A stretch of DNA of 59,840 nucleotides, taken from an uncultured Alphaproteobacteria bacterium (GTDB lineage Bacteria; Pseudomonadota; Alphaproteobacteria; Micropepsales; Micropepsaceae). The DNA lies in contig CADECX010000003.1 in the NCBI GenBank assembly GCA_902825865.1, positions 15,514 through 75,353 on the forward strand, read 5' to 3'. Of the stretch, positions 1 to 9,955 are shown piece by piece (position 1 is the stretch's first letter; every line of letters begins with the position of its first letter). The notes under the pieces are model-generated. The model was given only the letters and a program-made list of their open reading frames with translations, was not told where the DNA came from and did not search any database. The position numbers and the translations under genes are program-made.

Positions 1-1201
<1,201 letters not shown>

Positions 1202-1212
1202 GTGAGATCACG

Positions 1213-1284
1213 GCGCGCGTAGCGCGTGAGCAGGTCCGGTGGACCTGCGAAAGTGGGCGAACGCCGCGAGCTAAAGCGAGCGGC
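1213..1284. repeat. Dispersed palindromic (REP-like) element
   Basis: This gap element holds two palindromic units. GCAGGTCCGGTGGACCTGC at 1230-1248 is an 8-bp stem with a GGT loop. The 24-bp unit at 1261-1284 contains inverted GCCGCTCGC...GCGAGC arms. The reverse complement of the second unit matches 36184-36207 at 22 of 24 positions, and both loci also carry a nearby GGTCC...GGACC palindrome. That makes it a dispersed family. The rest of the 1202-1472 gap has no gene; TTAA pairs near 1414-1427 are noted under rejected items. Confidence 0.7.
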
Positions 1285-1472
1285 CCGAGGTGCCCGAATA
1301 ATCAACCTTCGTAAGGCCAAAGTTCCCGTGCGCCGGGAACTCTTCACGACGAATCTGTCGCGCATTCAGGCCCTTATGCTTTCCCATTGTCCGGGACCGC
1401 TAACCCTTGTTGTTTAACAAAACTTAAACACCGCGCCTTAATCTGTATCAAACTCGCGGAGCGGTTGGACAA

Positions 1473-2738
1473 ATGGGCGCTCTTTTCGGCGCAGCTGACA
1501 TAGATCACGAGGCGGCCTCCTCACAGGAGAAGGTCTCCGCCGCCAAGCTGCATGTGCTGCAGCTGGAGCCGATCAAGGCCAAGCTGGGCGTCAAGTGGGA
1601 AAAGCTCTCCGCGCTGGTTCACACCCTGTTCGAGAAATCGCTGCGCCGGACACAAGGGCCGCGCGACCATTTCCTTCTGGTCGACGAAATGACCTATGTC
1701 GTGACCTTCCACAATCTGTCGCTGGCGGAAGCGAGCCTGGCCTGTACCTGCGTCGCCAAGGAAGTCTGCGATCTGTTGTTCGGCGCCGACATCGACGACA
1801 TCACCATTCGCGGCTTGGTGGGATTGGTGCCGCCAGAGATGCTGGAGAAGTCCACCGCCAACGGCACCAATCTGATGGAGCTTTTGGAACGGGTCGGCGG
1901 CGAGATCGTCGTCACCCATCGCGACAATCCGGAAGTCGCGTGGGAGAATGTCCCCAAACCCATGCCGGCGCCCGTGATGCCGACGGGCGAATGGATCAGC
2001 CGGGCGCATTTCCTGGCCGAGGAAGTGGGCCTGAAGGTCGGTTACTTTCCCATCTGGGACCTGGCCGCGCGCAAAAGCGCCTCGCTGTTTCTGTCGGCCT
2101 TCAACCGTTCCAACGAAACGCCCATCGGCGTGCGCCATGCGCTCCGAGGCATCGAGGAGCCCCGCATCGCCCATTTCGAAACGACCTTGCTGCAGGCGGC
2201 GGCAGAGTATGCCCAGGCCGTGCATGCCGCGCAGAAGGTCTGCGCCTTGGGCGTCGGTGTCAGCTATGAGACCCTGTCGGGTTTTCATTCCCGCATCCAT
2301 TATATCGGCGCGCTGAAAGCCGTCCGCACCCTGGCCGATTGCCCGCTGCTGCTGCGCATCGACCAGATACCGGATGGCACGCCGGTGGGCCGGGTGGCGG
2401 AAATCGTCACCATGCTGAGCTTGCCCAATGTCCGCGTCACCCTGCAGTTTGAATCCCTGCGCAGCCTGCCGGAAATGGATGTGCGGATGGGCGTCATCGG
2501 GATCGGCGGGTCGCTGCCGCCCCATTGCGATGTCCCGACGGCGGTCGCGCTGGCGCAAAGGCTGGTGCGGCGCACCAGCGGGCAAAAGGCATTTGCCTTC
2601 CTGCACGGACTGGAAAACGAAGCGCTGACCGATGCGGCGCTCAAATGCCATGTGCGTTTCGGTTCCGGCCATGCCATTGGCGGCGGCCGCCACTATAGCG
2701 GCACCGAACCGATCCCCGATTTTCCGCTGCGCGCGTAA
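1473..2738 (+). CDS. Hypothetical protein with a possible degenerate EAL-like C-terminal domain
   Basis: A 421-residue protein with no signal peptide or membrane segment, probably cytoplasmic. I do not recognise the N-terminal half, which contains the cysteine-rich patch ACTCVAKEVC. From about residue 255 the order of motifs recalls an EAL domain. There is VGVSYETL where EAL proteins have SVNLS, LLLRIDQIP where they have the LEITE strand, and AFLHGLENEALTDAAL where they have the AEGVET helix. The catalytic EAL signature and its metal-binding acidic residues are not visible. If related, it would be a non-enzymatic c-di-GMP binder or scaffold. This is inference from motif order only. Confidence 0.5.
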   Translation: MGALFGAADIDHEAASSQEKVSAAKLHVLQLEPIKAKLGVKWEKLSALVHTLFEKSLRRTQGPRDHFLLVDEMTYVVTFHNLSLAEASLACTCVAKEVCDLLFGADIDDITIRGLVGLVPPEMLEKSTANGTNLMELLERVGGEIVVTHRDNPEVAWENVPKPMPAPVMPTGEWISRAHFLAEEVGLKVGYFPIWDLAARKSASLFLSAFNRSNETPIGVRHALRGIEEPRIAHFETTLLQAAAEYAQAVHAAQKVCALGVGVSYETLSGFHSRIHYIGALKAVRTLADCPLLLRIDQIPDGTPVGRVAEIVTMLSLPNVRVTLQFESLRSLPEMDVRMGVIGIGGSLPPHCDVPTAVALAQRLVRRTSGQKAFAFLHGLENEALTDAALKCHVRFGSGHAIGGGRHYSGTEPIPDFPLRA

Positions 2739-2779
2739 GCCGGGATGACGCCCGCATCCGCCTAGGGCATGATCGCCCG

Positions 2780-3289
2780 ATGGCGATTATTCCCGGACGG
2801 CAGCAAGCCCGCCCTGAAAAACCCTTTGCGCTGTTTTTGATCGGCATGCGCGTCAACAGGCTTTGGGCGGTGAACCGTTGGGGCCCGGTGGCCATGGCCA
2901 TGCCGCGCATGCAGCGCGAACTGGCGCAAAAGCCCGGGGCGGGAATGCTGTGGCAAAAGAATTTCTCGTCCGGCCGCACCACCCTGGCGCTGCAATATTG
3001 GGAGAGCGCGGAAAAGCTTTTCGCCTATGCCCATGACCGCGCGGGCGAGCATTTTCCCGCCTGGGCGGCGTTCAACCGGCGCGCCAGGGACAACGCGTCC
3101 GTCGGCATCTGGCATGAGACCTATATTCTGACACCAGAGAATTGCGAGAATATCTATCGGGATATGCCGGCTTTCGGCCTGGGCGGCGCGCTGGGCACGG
3201 TTCCCGCCACCGCCCGGATGGGCGGCTTGCGCGACCCGTTTCCGCAAGTCGCGGGGCCCGGCTTGCCGCTGCCTGGGACTCAGGAGTAG
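2780..3289 (+). CDS. DUF4188 family protein
   Basis: A 169-residue protein matching the DUF4188 pattern, including FALFLIGMRVNRLWAVNRW near the N-terminus and the central FSSGRTTLALQYWESAEKLF followed by AYAHDR. The family has a ferredoxin-like alpha/beta-barrel fold resembling small haem-free monooxygenases. No reaction has been established for it to my knowledge. There is no signal peptide. It starts 41 bp after the preceding stop and could be co-transcribed with it, but nothing in the neighbours suggests a pathway. Confidence 0.75.
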   Translation: MAIIPGRQQARPEKPFALFLIGMRVNRLWAVNRWGPVAMAMPRMQRELAQKPGAGMLWQKNFSSGRTTLALQYWESAEKLFAYAHDRAGEHFPAWAAFNRRARDNASVGIWHETYILTPENCENIYRDMPAFGLGGALGTVPATARMGGLRDPFPQVAGPGLPLPGTQE

Positions 3290-3367
3290 CCTTGATCCAT
3301 CGGGGCTCAAGTCCTTGCGCCCGCATCGCTGTTTGCGCTCACACATCATAACCATCGGAGGAAAATC

Positions 3368-4147
3368 ATGTCCGGATTGAAGACACGCCGTCATGCGATG
3401 ATGTTGGGCCTGGCAGCGGGTGCGCTGGCCGCCGTCGCGCCGAGCTTCGCGCAAGATGCGCCCATTCCGGCGCGGCCCTTTGTCGAGGTGCCCGTCGCGC
3501 ACCCGATCCCGCGCACAGCCAAGCCGATGAAGATCGGGGTGATCGGCTCGGGCAATATCGGCGGCACGGTGGGCGAGCTGTTCGCCAAGAGCGGCCATCA
3601 AGTGATCTATTCCGACCGCGATGACGCTCTCGCCAAGGCCCAGGCCGCGCGCGTCTCCGGCACGCGCGCCGGGACAGTCGCCGAGGCCATCGCCGCCAGC
3701 GATGTGCTGTTGATCGCGATTCCGTTCGGTGCCTGGCCCAGCTTTTCCAAGCAGTATGGCGCGTCGCTGAAGGGCAAGATCGTGATGGACCCGACCAATT
3801 CCAATCCCGCGCGCGATGGCGAAATGTCCAAGATCGTGCTGACCAAGCCCAGCACCGGCGAGTATGTCGCCGAATTCCTGCCTGGGGTGAAGCTGGTCCG
3901 CGCCTTCAACACCTCCAGCTATGCCAGCTTCGCCAAGGAAGCAGGCCGGCCGGGTGAGAAGATGGGTATTCCGGTCGCCGCCAGCGATGACGCGACCCTG
4001 GCCATCGGAGTCCGGCTGGTCAACGACGCGGGCTTTGACGCCGTGCCGGTGGGCGGCGGGCTACATGGCTCGGCCAAGTTCGAACTGCGCGGCCCGGCCT
4101 CGGGCGTCAAGACAGCGGCGGAGTTGAAGACGGCGATGGGCCAGTAA
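3368..4147 (+). CDS. Exported NADPH-dependent F420 reductase-like oxidoreductase (Tat signal)
   Basis: A 259-residue protein. The N-terminus has a twin arginine (TRRHAMML), a hydrophobic stretch and an AFA-like cleavage region ending SFAQ, consistent with Tat export. The mature part opens with a Rossmann fold, KIGVIGSGNIGGTVGE, with Gly60, Gly62 and Gly65 as the dinucleotide motif. The remainder resembles the F420H2:NADP+ oxidoreductase / NADP-binding family. Tat export fits a protein that folds around its cofactor in the cytoplasm. The substrate is unknown. AGGAAAATC just before the ATG is a good ribosome-binding site. Confidence 0.75.
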   Translation: MSGLKTRRHAMMLGLAAGALAAVAPSFAQDAPIPARPFVEVPVAHPIPRTAKPMKIGVIGSGNIGGTVGELFAKSGHQVIYSDRDDALAKAQAARVSGTRAGTVAEAIAASDVLLIAIPFGAWPSFSKQYGASLKGKIVMDPTNSNPARDGEMSKIVLTKPSTGEYVAEFLPGVKLVRAFNTSSYASFAKEAGRPGEKMGIPVAASDDATLAIGVRLVNDAGFDAVPVGGGLHGSAKFELRGPASGVKTAAELKTAMGQ

Positions 4148-4598
4148 GCCCAGCCCTTTACCGTTTCCTGTTTGTTCCATAGGCTCCCGCCCTTGGGTTT
4201 AGCGAGTGCGAATTTATCCGTTAGCCCCACCTGCTGGCATGTCGGCTCAAGTAAAAAGTGGCGCGAAGACGCAATTTGCCAACAAGCAAAAATGCGGACA
4301 GAGGCTAGCAGCGTGCTAGCGGTAGGCGCTAGCACGCTGCTAGCCCAGAGACAGAGGGACAAGGACAAGTAAGAAAAAAGAATAGAGACAGAGACAGATA
4401 TATGTCCGCTGACGCGGACCTGTTTGACGCTTTCGCGCGAAGAAAAAAGTGAGTCGAACGGTGCCGTCAAGATCAAACTCGGCAACAGCTAGGACTCAAT
4501 TTTGAGCGGATATTTTTTACAGAAAATCCCACCGCCAAATCAGACACATCAAGGCGCCTTGCTTCGCGGCAACTAACAGCTTTGATGCGACCGGTGGA
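4148..4598. other. 451-bp gene-free stretch
   Basis: No convincing gene lies here: the only open frame (4172-4372) has no ribosome-binding site and no family resemblance. The stretch is richer in A+T than its neighbours. It holds the long perfect hairpin listed separately, then a purine-rich run at about 4345-4400 with repeated GAGACAG units, then an AT-rich stretch near 4505-4530. It could be a transcription end, a remnant of a mobile insertion, or an unrecognised RNA; the sequence does not decide. Confidence 0.6.
4303..4345. repeat. 18-bp perfect inverted repeat (long hairpin)
   Basis: GGCTAGCAGCGTGCTAGC at 4303-4320 is the exact reverse complement of 4328-4345, separated by a 7-nt loop. 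Each arm itself contains short GCTAGC palindromes. There is no T-tract on either side, so an intrinsic terminator is unlikely. A stem of this length would be stable as RNA or as extruded DNA. Confidence 0.9.
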
Positions 4599-5171
4599 TC
4601 AGAGCAGGCCGCCCGCAATGGAGGCAATCTGGTTTTCCCAGCTTTGCTCATTCTGGGAAAGGCGCGGCGTGTAACGGCACAGGCCCATCACAAAAGCCGG
4701 CCGCCCCTCATCACTGGCCAGGGGCACGAACAGGTTTTCCGCATCGAGATACTCGCGGTCCTGGAGATGGACCCGTCCCAAGAACCGCAGGGGCCGACCG
4801 CCATTCAAGATCAGGTCACCGCATTCAATCCAGCGTGCCGCCAGTTCCGGCGGGGTGCTTTCCGCGATCGTCTTGCCGGTCTTGTTGCCGACGATTTCCG
4901 CGACTTTCGTGCCGATAAGTCGCCAAACATAATCGGAAGGATTCTCGGCGACCCGCTGGCACACGACGATGTCGCGCAGGAAGTCTTTCAGATCGCGAGG
5001 CGTTATTTCGGATTTGGCCGGCATGGCCCGCGTTCCCGCCTTGCTTTGCCAGAGCGACAGTATCCGTTGGTACACCGGATCGCTGAATGCGAGCGTCGGA
5101 TCACAAAAGTGATGCCACTTTTGTTGGGCCGCTTTCTGATTGAGGGCGCGGGCGGCAGCGAGAACATTCAT
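4599..5171 (-). CDS. PAS domain-containing protein (PAS_5 type)
   Basis: A 190-residue protein if translation starts at the ATG at 5171 (MNVLAAARALNQ). An earlier start at 5249 would add 26 residues unlike the family. The core (DPVYQRILSLWQSK, then PRDLKDFLRDIVVCQRV and YVWRLIGTKVAEIVG) follows the alphaproteobacterial PAS_5 pattern, in which a cytoplasmic PAS-like domain stands alone. The ligand is unknown. It lies downstream of a second PAS_5 gene on the same strand, 99 bp away. Confidence 0.7.
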   Translation of the reverse strand: MNVLAAARALNQKAAQQKWHHFCDPTLAFSDPVYQRILSLWQSKAGTRAMPAKSEITPRDLKDFLRDIVVCQRVAENPSDYVWRLIGTKVAEIVGNKTGKTIAESTPPELAARWIECGDLILNGGRPLRFLGRVHLQDREYLDAENLFVPLASDEGRPAFVMGLCRYTPRLSQNEQSWENQIASIAGGLL

Positions 5172-5270
5172 GCGTCGATTGTAGCCGGGAGGCCTAAACA
5201 GACGGTAAAGCGGCTTTAACCTTTGGCGCTGCGCTGTGCATCCAGGCAAGCAAGAACAATTTCTATGGAT

Positions 5271-5849
5271 TCAAAGCTCGGCGCTTGCGGTTTCCGGGGC
5301 TTCCACCAATCCGGCCAGGGAAACCCACTGTTCGTCTTCCTTGTTGTCGATGGAAGGAGCATGGGCCCAGTCAATCACGCTCTTGAAAGCGGGCGCGCCG
5401 AAGATCCCGGCCGGTACACTGCCGGCGCTTCGCAGCGGCATGACGATGCGCTCGCCGATCCCGCCGATATCGTCGGTCTTGTAGACCAGCCCATGGCCGC
5501 GATAGAGCGCGGGTTCCTTCAGCACGCGCTTGGCGCGCTCCAGGGAGCGGGGATATTTGTCGTTGGGGCGGATTTCCGAAAGACGGGCGCCCTTGAATTG
5601 CTTTTTCATCAGGCCGGTGATGGCCACGCCGGCAAGCCGGCCGATGAAATCGTCCAGCGCCGCGTCATAATCGTAGCACCAGACAATGCGAAGCTGGGTC
5701 TTGATCGCGGTGGGGCGGATATCGCTCCAGCTGGGCAACCGATTTCCCAGGCAGATCGCGTGCCAGTAACGCGCCACGTCCTTGAGGTCGGAAGACACAA
5801 TCGAATTCTCGAATTGCAGGAATGCCTGTTCAAATTCGTTGGTGTCCAC
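5271..5849 (-). CDS. PAS domain-containing protein (PAS_5 type), second copy
   Basis: A 192-residue protein sharing the PAS_5 layout with its downstream neighbour. It has a conserved helix with WSDIRP (residues 40-45), then QLRIVWCYDYDAALDDFIGR, where the second strand of the PAS fold carries the FIGRLAG motif, and a C-terminal strand VMPLRS. It has no membrane segment. The two adjacent genes are divergent paralogs rather than a recent tandem copy. Output partners are not visible nearby. Confidence 0.7.
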   Translation of the reverse strand: MDTNEFEQAFLQFENSIVSSDLKDVARYWHAICLGNRLPSWSDIRPTAIKTQLRIVWCYDYDAALDDFIGRLAGVAITGLMKKQFKGARLSEIRPNDKYPRSLERAKRVLKEPALYRGHGLVYKTDDIGGIGERIVMPLRSAGSVPAGIFGAPAFKSVIDWAHAPSIDNKEDEQWVSLAGLVEAPETASAEL

Positions 5850-5932
5850 CGAATCGCACCCTCAAGGCCGCGCAACCCTAACCCAAGCCATCGCGCCCGC
5901 AATCCCCCGCCATTTCCGCGGCCGCGGGCCGT

Positions 5933-7246
5933 TCAGAACCGCCCAGGCTTGGCCAGCCAGGCATCGACGAAATCAAACGTCCGTTTCACCGTGTCGCCAT
6001 ACTCAGGCCGGCAGGGCGTGAAGACATGCGCCGCGCCTTCCACCGCGGCATAGGTCTTGTCCCTGGAGCCCAGATGATCGAAGACGATCTCGCCCGGAAC
6101 AACCAGGTAATGGCAACTCATGGTCAGGACCAAGGCCGGCACGCTGACCCCCGCCGCATTGGCCGGGGTGGAGGTCACCGCCGAACTCCAATCCACTCCG
6201 ATAATATCATTGCCGGTGATGGCGAAATTGGCGCTGGTGCGGATCGCCGATTCCGCCAGAAAGCGCCGCACCGTGGTGTTCTGGGTCATGACACTCAAAC
6301 TATCCAGCGCGGCGGCGGCCTGACCGCCGGACGGCGGACGGACGGATGCGATGATCTGTTCGGCATCGCCGCCACCCGCGCGCAGCAGAAGATGCGGCGC
6401 CTTTGTTGAAGCGGCATATTTGGTATCGGGCTGATAAAGCCGCGCGCCCGCCGGGCCCACGCCCCTTCCGCTGATCACCAACGGTTCGTCATCGGAGAAG
6501 CGGCCCTTGCCTTGCGACAGGGCCTGAAGGCGCGCCAGCGCCCCTTCCACGATACGGGCATTGCGCGCGGATTGAGCGGCATAGAAACGCCGCGCGAATT
6601 GCGCGGAATAGGTGGCGCGTTTTTCTTGGCGGTCATAGCCATTGCCCGGTGAAAACATGTCCAGCCCCGCGATGCGTTTGCCGGTTTGGACGGCGGGATC
6701 GACAGAACTCATTTGATGAAACGCGCCCAAGGTCGGATCGAGCAGGATCAAGCCGTCCGGCTTTTCCAGTCCGGCCAGGCCTTCGCCGCGACAGGGATAA
6801 ATTTTCCCCCCGCCCTGACAGGCGGACGGACCATGCTCGGCGACATTCTGATAGAGCGCATTCAAATGGCCGCCGCCGCTATGGCCCACCAAAATCACCC
6901 GCCGCACATCGGGCAAGCTCTGCACATGGGCGATGCCCCGGGAAATGACGGGCAGATAGCCAAGACTATCGCTCTCGCCACGGTAATTGACGGTGAGCAC
7001 GGGATAACCGCGGCGTGCCATTTCCCGGCCGCTGGCATGATTGAAATTGTTGCCGCTGGGATGGGCATAGACCAGCGCTATCCCCAGCTTGGGAGCTTGC
7101 GCGGGTTGATAGAGCAGGCCTTCGGCATCGTTAGAGCCCAGGCGGATATATTGGGTGCGAAAATCGGCGCCAGGGCGTGCGGGCTGGGCATCCAGCGATG
7201 CGGTCATCACCGCCAAGGCACAAGCCACGAAAAGCGAAAGCTTCAT
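5933..7246 (-). CDS. Exported alpha/beta hydrolase
   Basis: A 437-residue protein starting at the ATG at 7246, which is preceded by GGTGAGGACG. It begins with a clear Sec signal peptide (MKLSLFVACALAVMTASLDA). The nucleophile elbow is GHSGGGH with Ser123. Upstream are the YAHPSGNNFNH oxyanion-region strand and a typical beta-4 strand, VLTVNYRGESDS. The acid and histidine are expected in the C-terminal part (AHVF near the end is a candidate). Substrate unknown; an exported esterase or lipase-like role is most likely. It is divergent from a TonB-dependent receptor gene 176 bp away, so the two may share a regulatory region and a substrate. Confidence 0.8.
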   Translation of the reverse strand: MKLSLFVACALAVMTASLDAQPARPGADFRTQYIRLGSNDAEGLLYQPAQAPKLGIALVYAHPSGNNFNHASGREMARRGYPVLTVNYRGESDSLGYLPVISRGIAHVQSLPDVRRVILVGHSGGGHLNALYQNVAEHGPSACQGGGKIYPCRGEGLAGLEKPDGLILLDPTLGAFHQMSSVDPAVQTGKRIAGLDMFSPGNGYDRQEKRATYSAQFARRFYAAQSARNARIVEGALARLQALSQGKGRFSDDEPLVISGRGVGPAGARLYQPDTKYAASTKAPHLLLRAGGGDAEQIIASVRPPSGGQAAAALDSLSVMTQNTTVRRFLAESAIRTSANFAITGNDIIGVDWSSAVTSTPANAAGVSVPALVLTMSCHYLVVPGEIVFDHLGSRDKTYAAVEGAAHVFTPCRPEYGDTVKRTFDFVDAWLAKPGRF

Positions 7247-7422
7247 CGTCCTCACCCCAAAGCGGCGGACTGATAGTATGTCAAAGCGCCACCCAAGGCA
7301 GGGAAATAGCTCGGAAATTGTGCGCCTGTTTTTTGAGCGCCGAATTGTCTTTACCGCGCTATACCCATTTGGATATAACGGTCCCCGAACATGCCCAAAG
7401 CGCGTGAAAATGGGGTTCAAAC

Positions 7423-9768
7423 GTGAAGAAGGCTGTGCGCGTCAAGGCCCGCTTGCTGCCCTTTTGCGGGCTGGTTTTTTGCGGATTCGCCTCCGAAAGC
7501 CTGGCGCAAACCCAACTCGCCGCGGTGGAAAGTGTGGTGGTGACAGCGCGGCTGCGCCTCGAGGACGCGCAAGATGTTCCGGTGTCGCTTTCGGTGGTGG
7601 GCGCGGGCGCCTTGGCCAGCAGCCGCACCGACAATGTCAATCAACTGCAATTGCTGGTGCCGAGTTTGAATTACGGCTCGCCCAATCCGCGCAATACCTC
7701 TTACACCATTCGCGGCTTGGGCAGCAGCGTGGTGGCCATCGCCCAGTCCAATGACGGGCTTGAGCCCGGCGTGGGTTTCTATGTCGACGGCGTCTATCAC
7801 GCCCGCCCCGCCACCGCCGCCTTCGATTTCACCGATCTGGACCGGGTGGAAGTCCTGCGCGGGCCGCAAGGCACGGTGTTCGGCAAGAACTCCACCGCCG
7901 GCGCGATCAGCATCACCACCCAGGCGCCAAGCTTCGACTATCAAACCAAAGCGGAAATTTCCGGCGGCGACTTCGGCTATTTCCAGACCAAGGGCGCCAT
8001 CACCGGCGCGATTTCGGAAACGCTCGCCGGGCGTTTTTCCGGCCTGGTCACCAAGCGCGGCGGCGTCTTGTACAACGCGTTCCTGGGCGAGCGCGACAAC
8101 GACATCGATAATATCGCGGTGCGCGGCCAGTTGCTTTACCAGCCGAGCAGCGATTTCCATGCGCGCTTTTCGATCGATTACAGCTCCTTCGACAATCGCT
8201 GCTGCACCCAGGCCTATCTCACAGTGGGCCAGACTCTAAAGCCCGCGGCGCGGCAGTATCCCGCCATGGCGGCGGCGATGAACTACACGCCCCCCAGCCT
8301 CAATCCTTATGACCGCATCGCGTCCATCGATGCCGACCTGGCCGTTCACACCAATGAAGGCGGCATGGGCCTGAATGCCGATTGGGTTCTGGGCGCCGTC
8401 ACCCTGACCTCCATCAGCGCCTGGCGCTGGTGGAATTGGGACGCCGCCAACGACCGGGACTACACCTCAATCCCGATTCAATTGGAGCAGCATATTCCGT
8501 CCTATCAGCGCCAGTTCAGCCAGGAATTTCGCGTCGCTTCCAACGGCAGGAACACCATCGACTATGTCGCGGGCGTCTATTGGTTCATGCAGCGCATCAC
8601 CGGCACACCGATAACCGTCTATGGACCGCAAGCAAGCTTCTGGCTGCTGGGACCGGCGCCGCAATTTCCCGCCAACCTGCTGGACGGCTATCGCACCGAT
8701 GGCGCCACCAAGTTCATTTCCTCAAGCTATGCGGCTTTCGGCGAGGCGACTTGGCATGTGACCGAGGCGCTGAGCGTCACCGGCGGCATCCGTTATACCT
8801 ATGAAGAAAAGGACGGCAGCTTTGCGTCGGATGTTTCCGGCGGACTTGCCACCACCAACCAGACCCTGATCAACGCCAAGCTTTCGATTCTCCGGCCCCA
8901 GTCCTATGGCGCCGCGGTGAGCGACGGCAGCCCATCGGGCCGCGCCACGATTTCCTATCAGATCGCGGACGAGATCATGGGTTATGGCACCTATGCGCGC
9001 GCGAGCAAATCGGGCGGCATCAACATGTCGGGCCTGCCGCTTAATCCGTCCAACCTGCCGGCGCTGTCCACCGCCGTGATCAAGCCGGAACAGAACACGA
9101 CGTGGGAAATCGGGCTGAAGACCCGGCTGCTGGACGATCACCTGCTGATCAATATCGACGCCTTCGACACCACGGTGCGCGACTTCCAGGCCAATGTGGT
9201 GGATACCGGACCCGGCGCCTTGCGCGGCTATCTGGCCAATATCGAAAAGGTTCGTGTCCAGGGCGTGGAGCTGGATTCAAGCTTTGCCGCCGACGAACAT
9301 TTGTCGGGGCATTTTTCCGCCGCCTATACGGCGGGCAAATATGCCTCTTACCAGAACGGCCCCTGTCCGCTGGAGTTGATCGCCACTTCGACGACCGTAT
9401 GCAATCTCAGTGGTCGCCCCCTGTCGGCCCTGCCGGTCTGGGCGTTATCGCTGGGGGGAGACTACGCCACCCCTCTTCAAGTGGCCGACCTGCCGGGCCA
9501 GGCCTATCTGCATGGCGAGTACAGCTATCGCAGCAAGACTTACGGGGATTCCTCCGATTCCCAATATACCCGGATGCCCGCCTACAGCCTGTTGCACACA
9601 AGTCTGGGATGGCGGACGGCGCAATGGGATTTCTCGCTCTGGGTGCGTAATCTCACCAACGAGCGCTATCTGCAAAACGTCACCGTCCAGGCCGGCAATT
9701 CCGGTCTGGTGGTGGGAACGCCCGCCGACCCGCGCAGCTTCGGGGCCACCTTGCGCGCCAGCCTCTGA
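7423..9768 (+). CDS. TonB-dependent outer-membrane receptor
   Basis: A 781-residue protein with a signal peptide (cleavage near SLAQ), a TonB-box-like ESVVVTAR, and a plug domain containing YTIRGLG and VEVLRGPQGTVFGKNSTAGAI. A long beta-barrel follows, ending in the family's C-terminal LRASL with terminal hydrophobic residues. It imports a ligand through the outer membrane using TonB energy. The ligand cannot be read from the sequence; the plug resembles receptors of Caulobacterales and Sphingomonadales that take up carbohydrates or other organic molecules. Start is GTG at 7423. It is divergent from the exported hydrolase gene. Confidence 0.92.
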   Translation: MKKAVRVKARLLPFCGLVFCGFASESLAQTQLAAVESVVVTARLRLEDAQDVPVSLSVVGAGALASSRTDNVNQLQLLVPSLNYGSPNPRNTSYTIRGLGSSVVAIAQSNDGLEPGVGFYVDGVYHARPATAAFDFTDLDRVEVLRGPQGTVFGKNSTAGAISITTQAPSFDYQTKAEISGGDFGYFQTKGAITGAISETLAGRFSGLVTKRGGVLYNAFLGERDNDIDNIAVRGQLLYQPSSDFHARFSIDYSSFDNRCCTQAYLTVGQTLKPAARQYPAMAAAMNYTPPSLNPYDRIASIDADLAVHTNEGGMGLNADWVLGAVTLTSISAWRWWNWDAANDRDYTSIPIQLEQHIPSYQRQFSQEFRVASNGRNTIDYVAGVYWFMQRITGTPITVYGPQASFWLLGPAPQFPANLLDGYRTDGATKFISSSYAAFGEATWHVTEALSVTGGIRYTYEEKDGSFASDVSGGLATTNQTLINAKLSILRPQSYGAAVSDGSPSGRATISYQIADEIMGYGTYARASKSGGINMSGLPLNPSNLPALSTAVIKPEQNTTWEIGLKTRLLDDHLLINIDAFDTTVRDFQANVVDTGPGALRGYLANIEKVRVQGVELDSSFAADEHLSGHFSAAYTAGKYASYQNGPCPLELIATSTTVCNLSGRPLSALPVWALSLGGDYATPLQVADLPGQAYLHGEYSYRSKTYGDSSDSQYTRMPAYSLLHTSLGWRTAQWDFSLWVRNLTNERYLQNVTVQAGNSGLVVGTPADPRSFGATLRASL

Positions 9769-9955
9769 TCGCCCGCGCCACCGGTTAACAACCGGCGCCT
9801 GTGTTTACTCTGTATGCAGAATTTCGCTTTCGCGAAATCCGCGCCTTTGCGCCAAGACAAAAGTGCGCGGGCGGAGTAGACTGATTTCGCCATGAGTTTC
9901 GGCTGCGGGCGGACGTCAAGCCGCCCTTGTTCTGTTGATAGAACGGGAGAGTTTG

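Noticed and set aside
1414..1427. TTAA-N6-TTAA resembling a CtrA site upstream of the gene at 1473
   Set aside because: The spacing is 6, not the consensus 7, and TTAA is expected by chance in an AT-rich promoter region.
4172..4372. Open frame of 66 codons in the gene-free stretch
   Set aside because: It runs through the perfect hairpin, has no ribosome-binding site and resembles nothing.
9781..9805. CCGGTT/AACCGG hairpin after the TonB receptor gene as a terminator
   Set aside because: The stem is only 6 bp and no T-tract follows.
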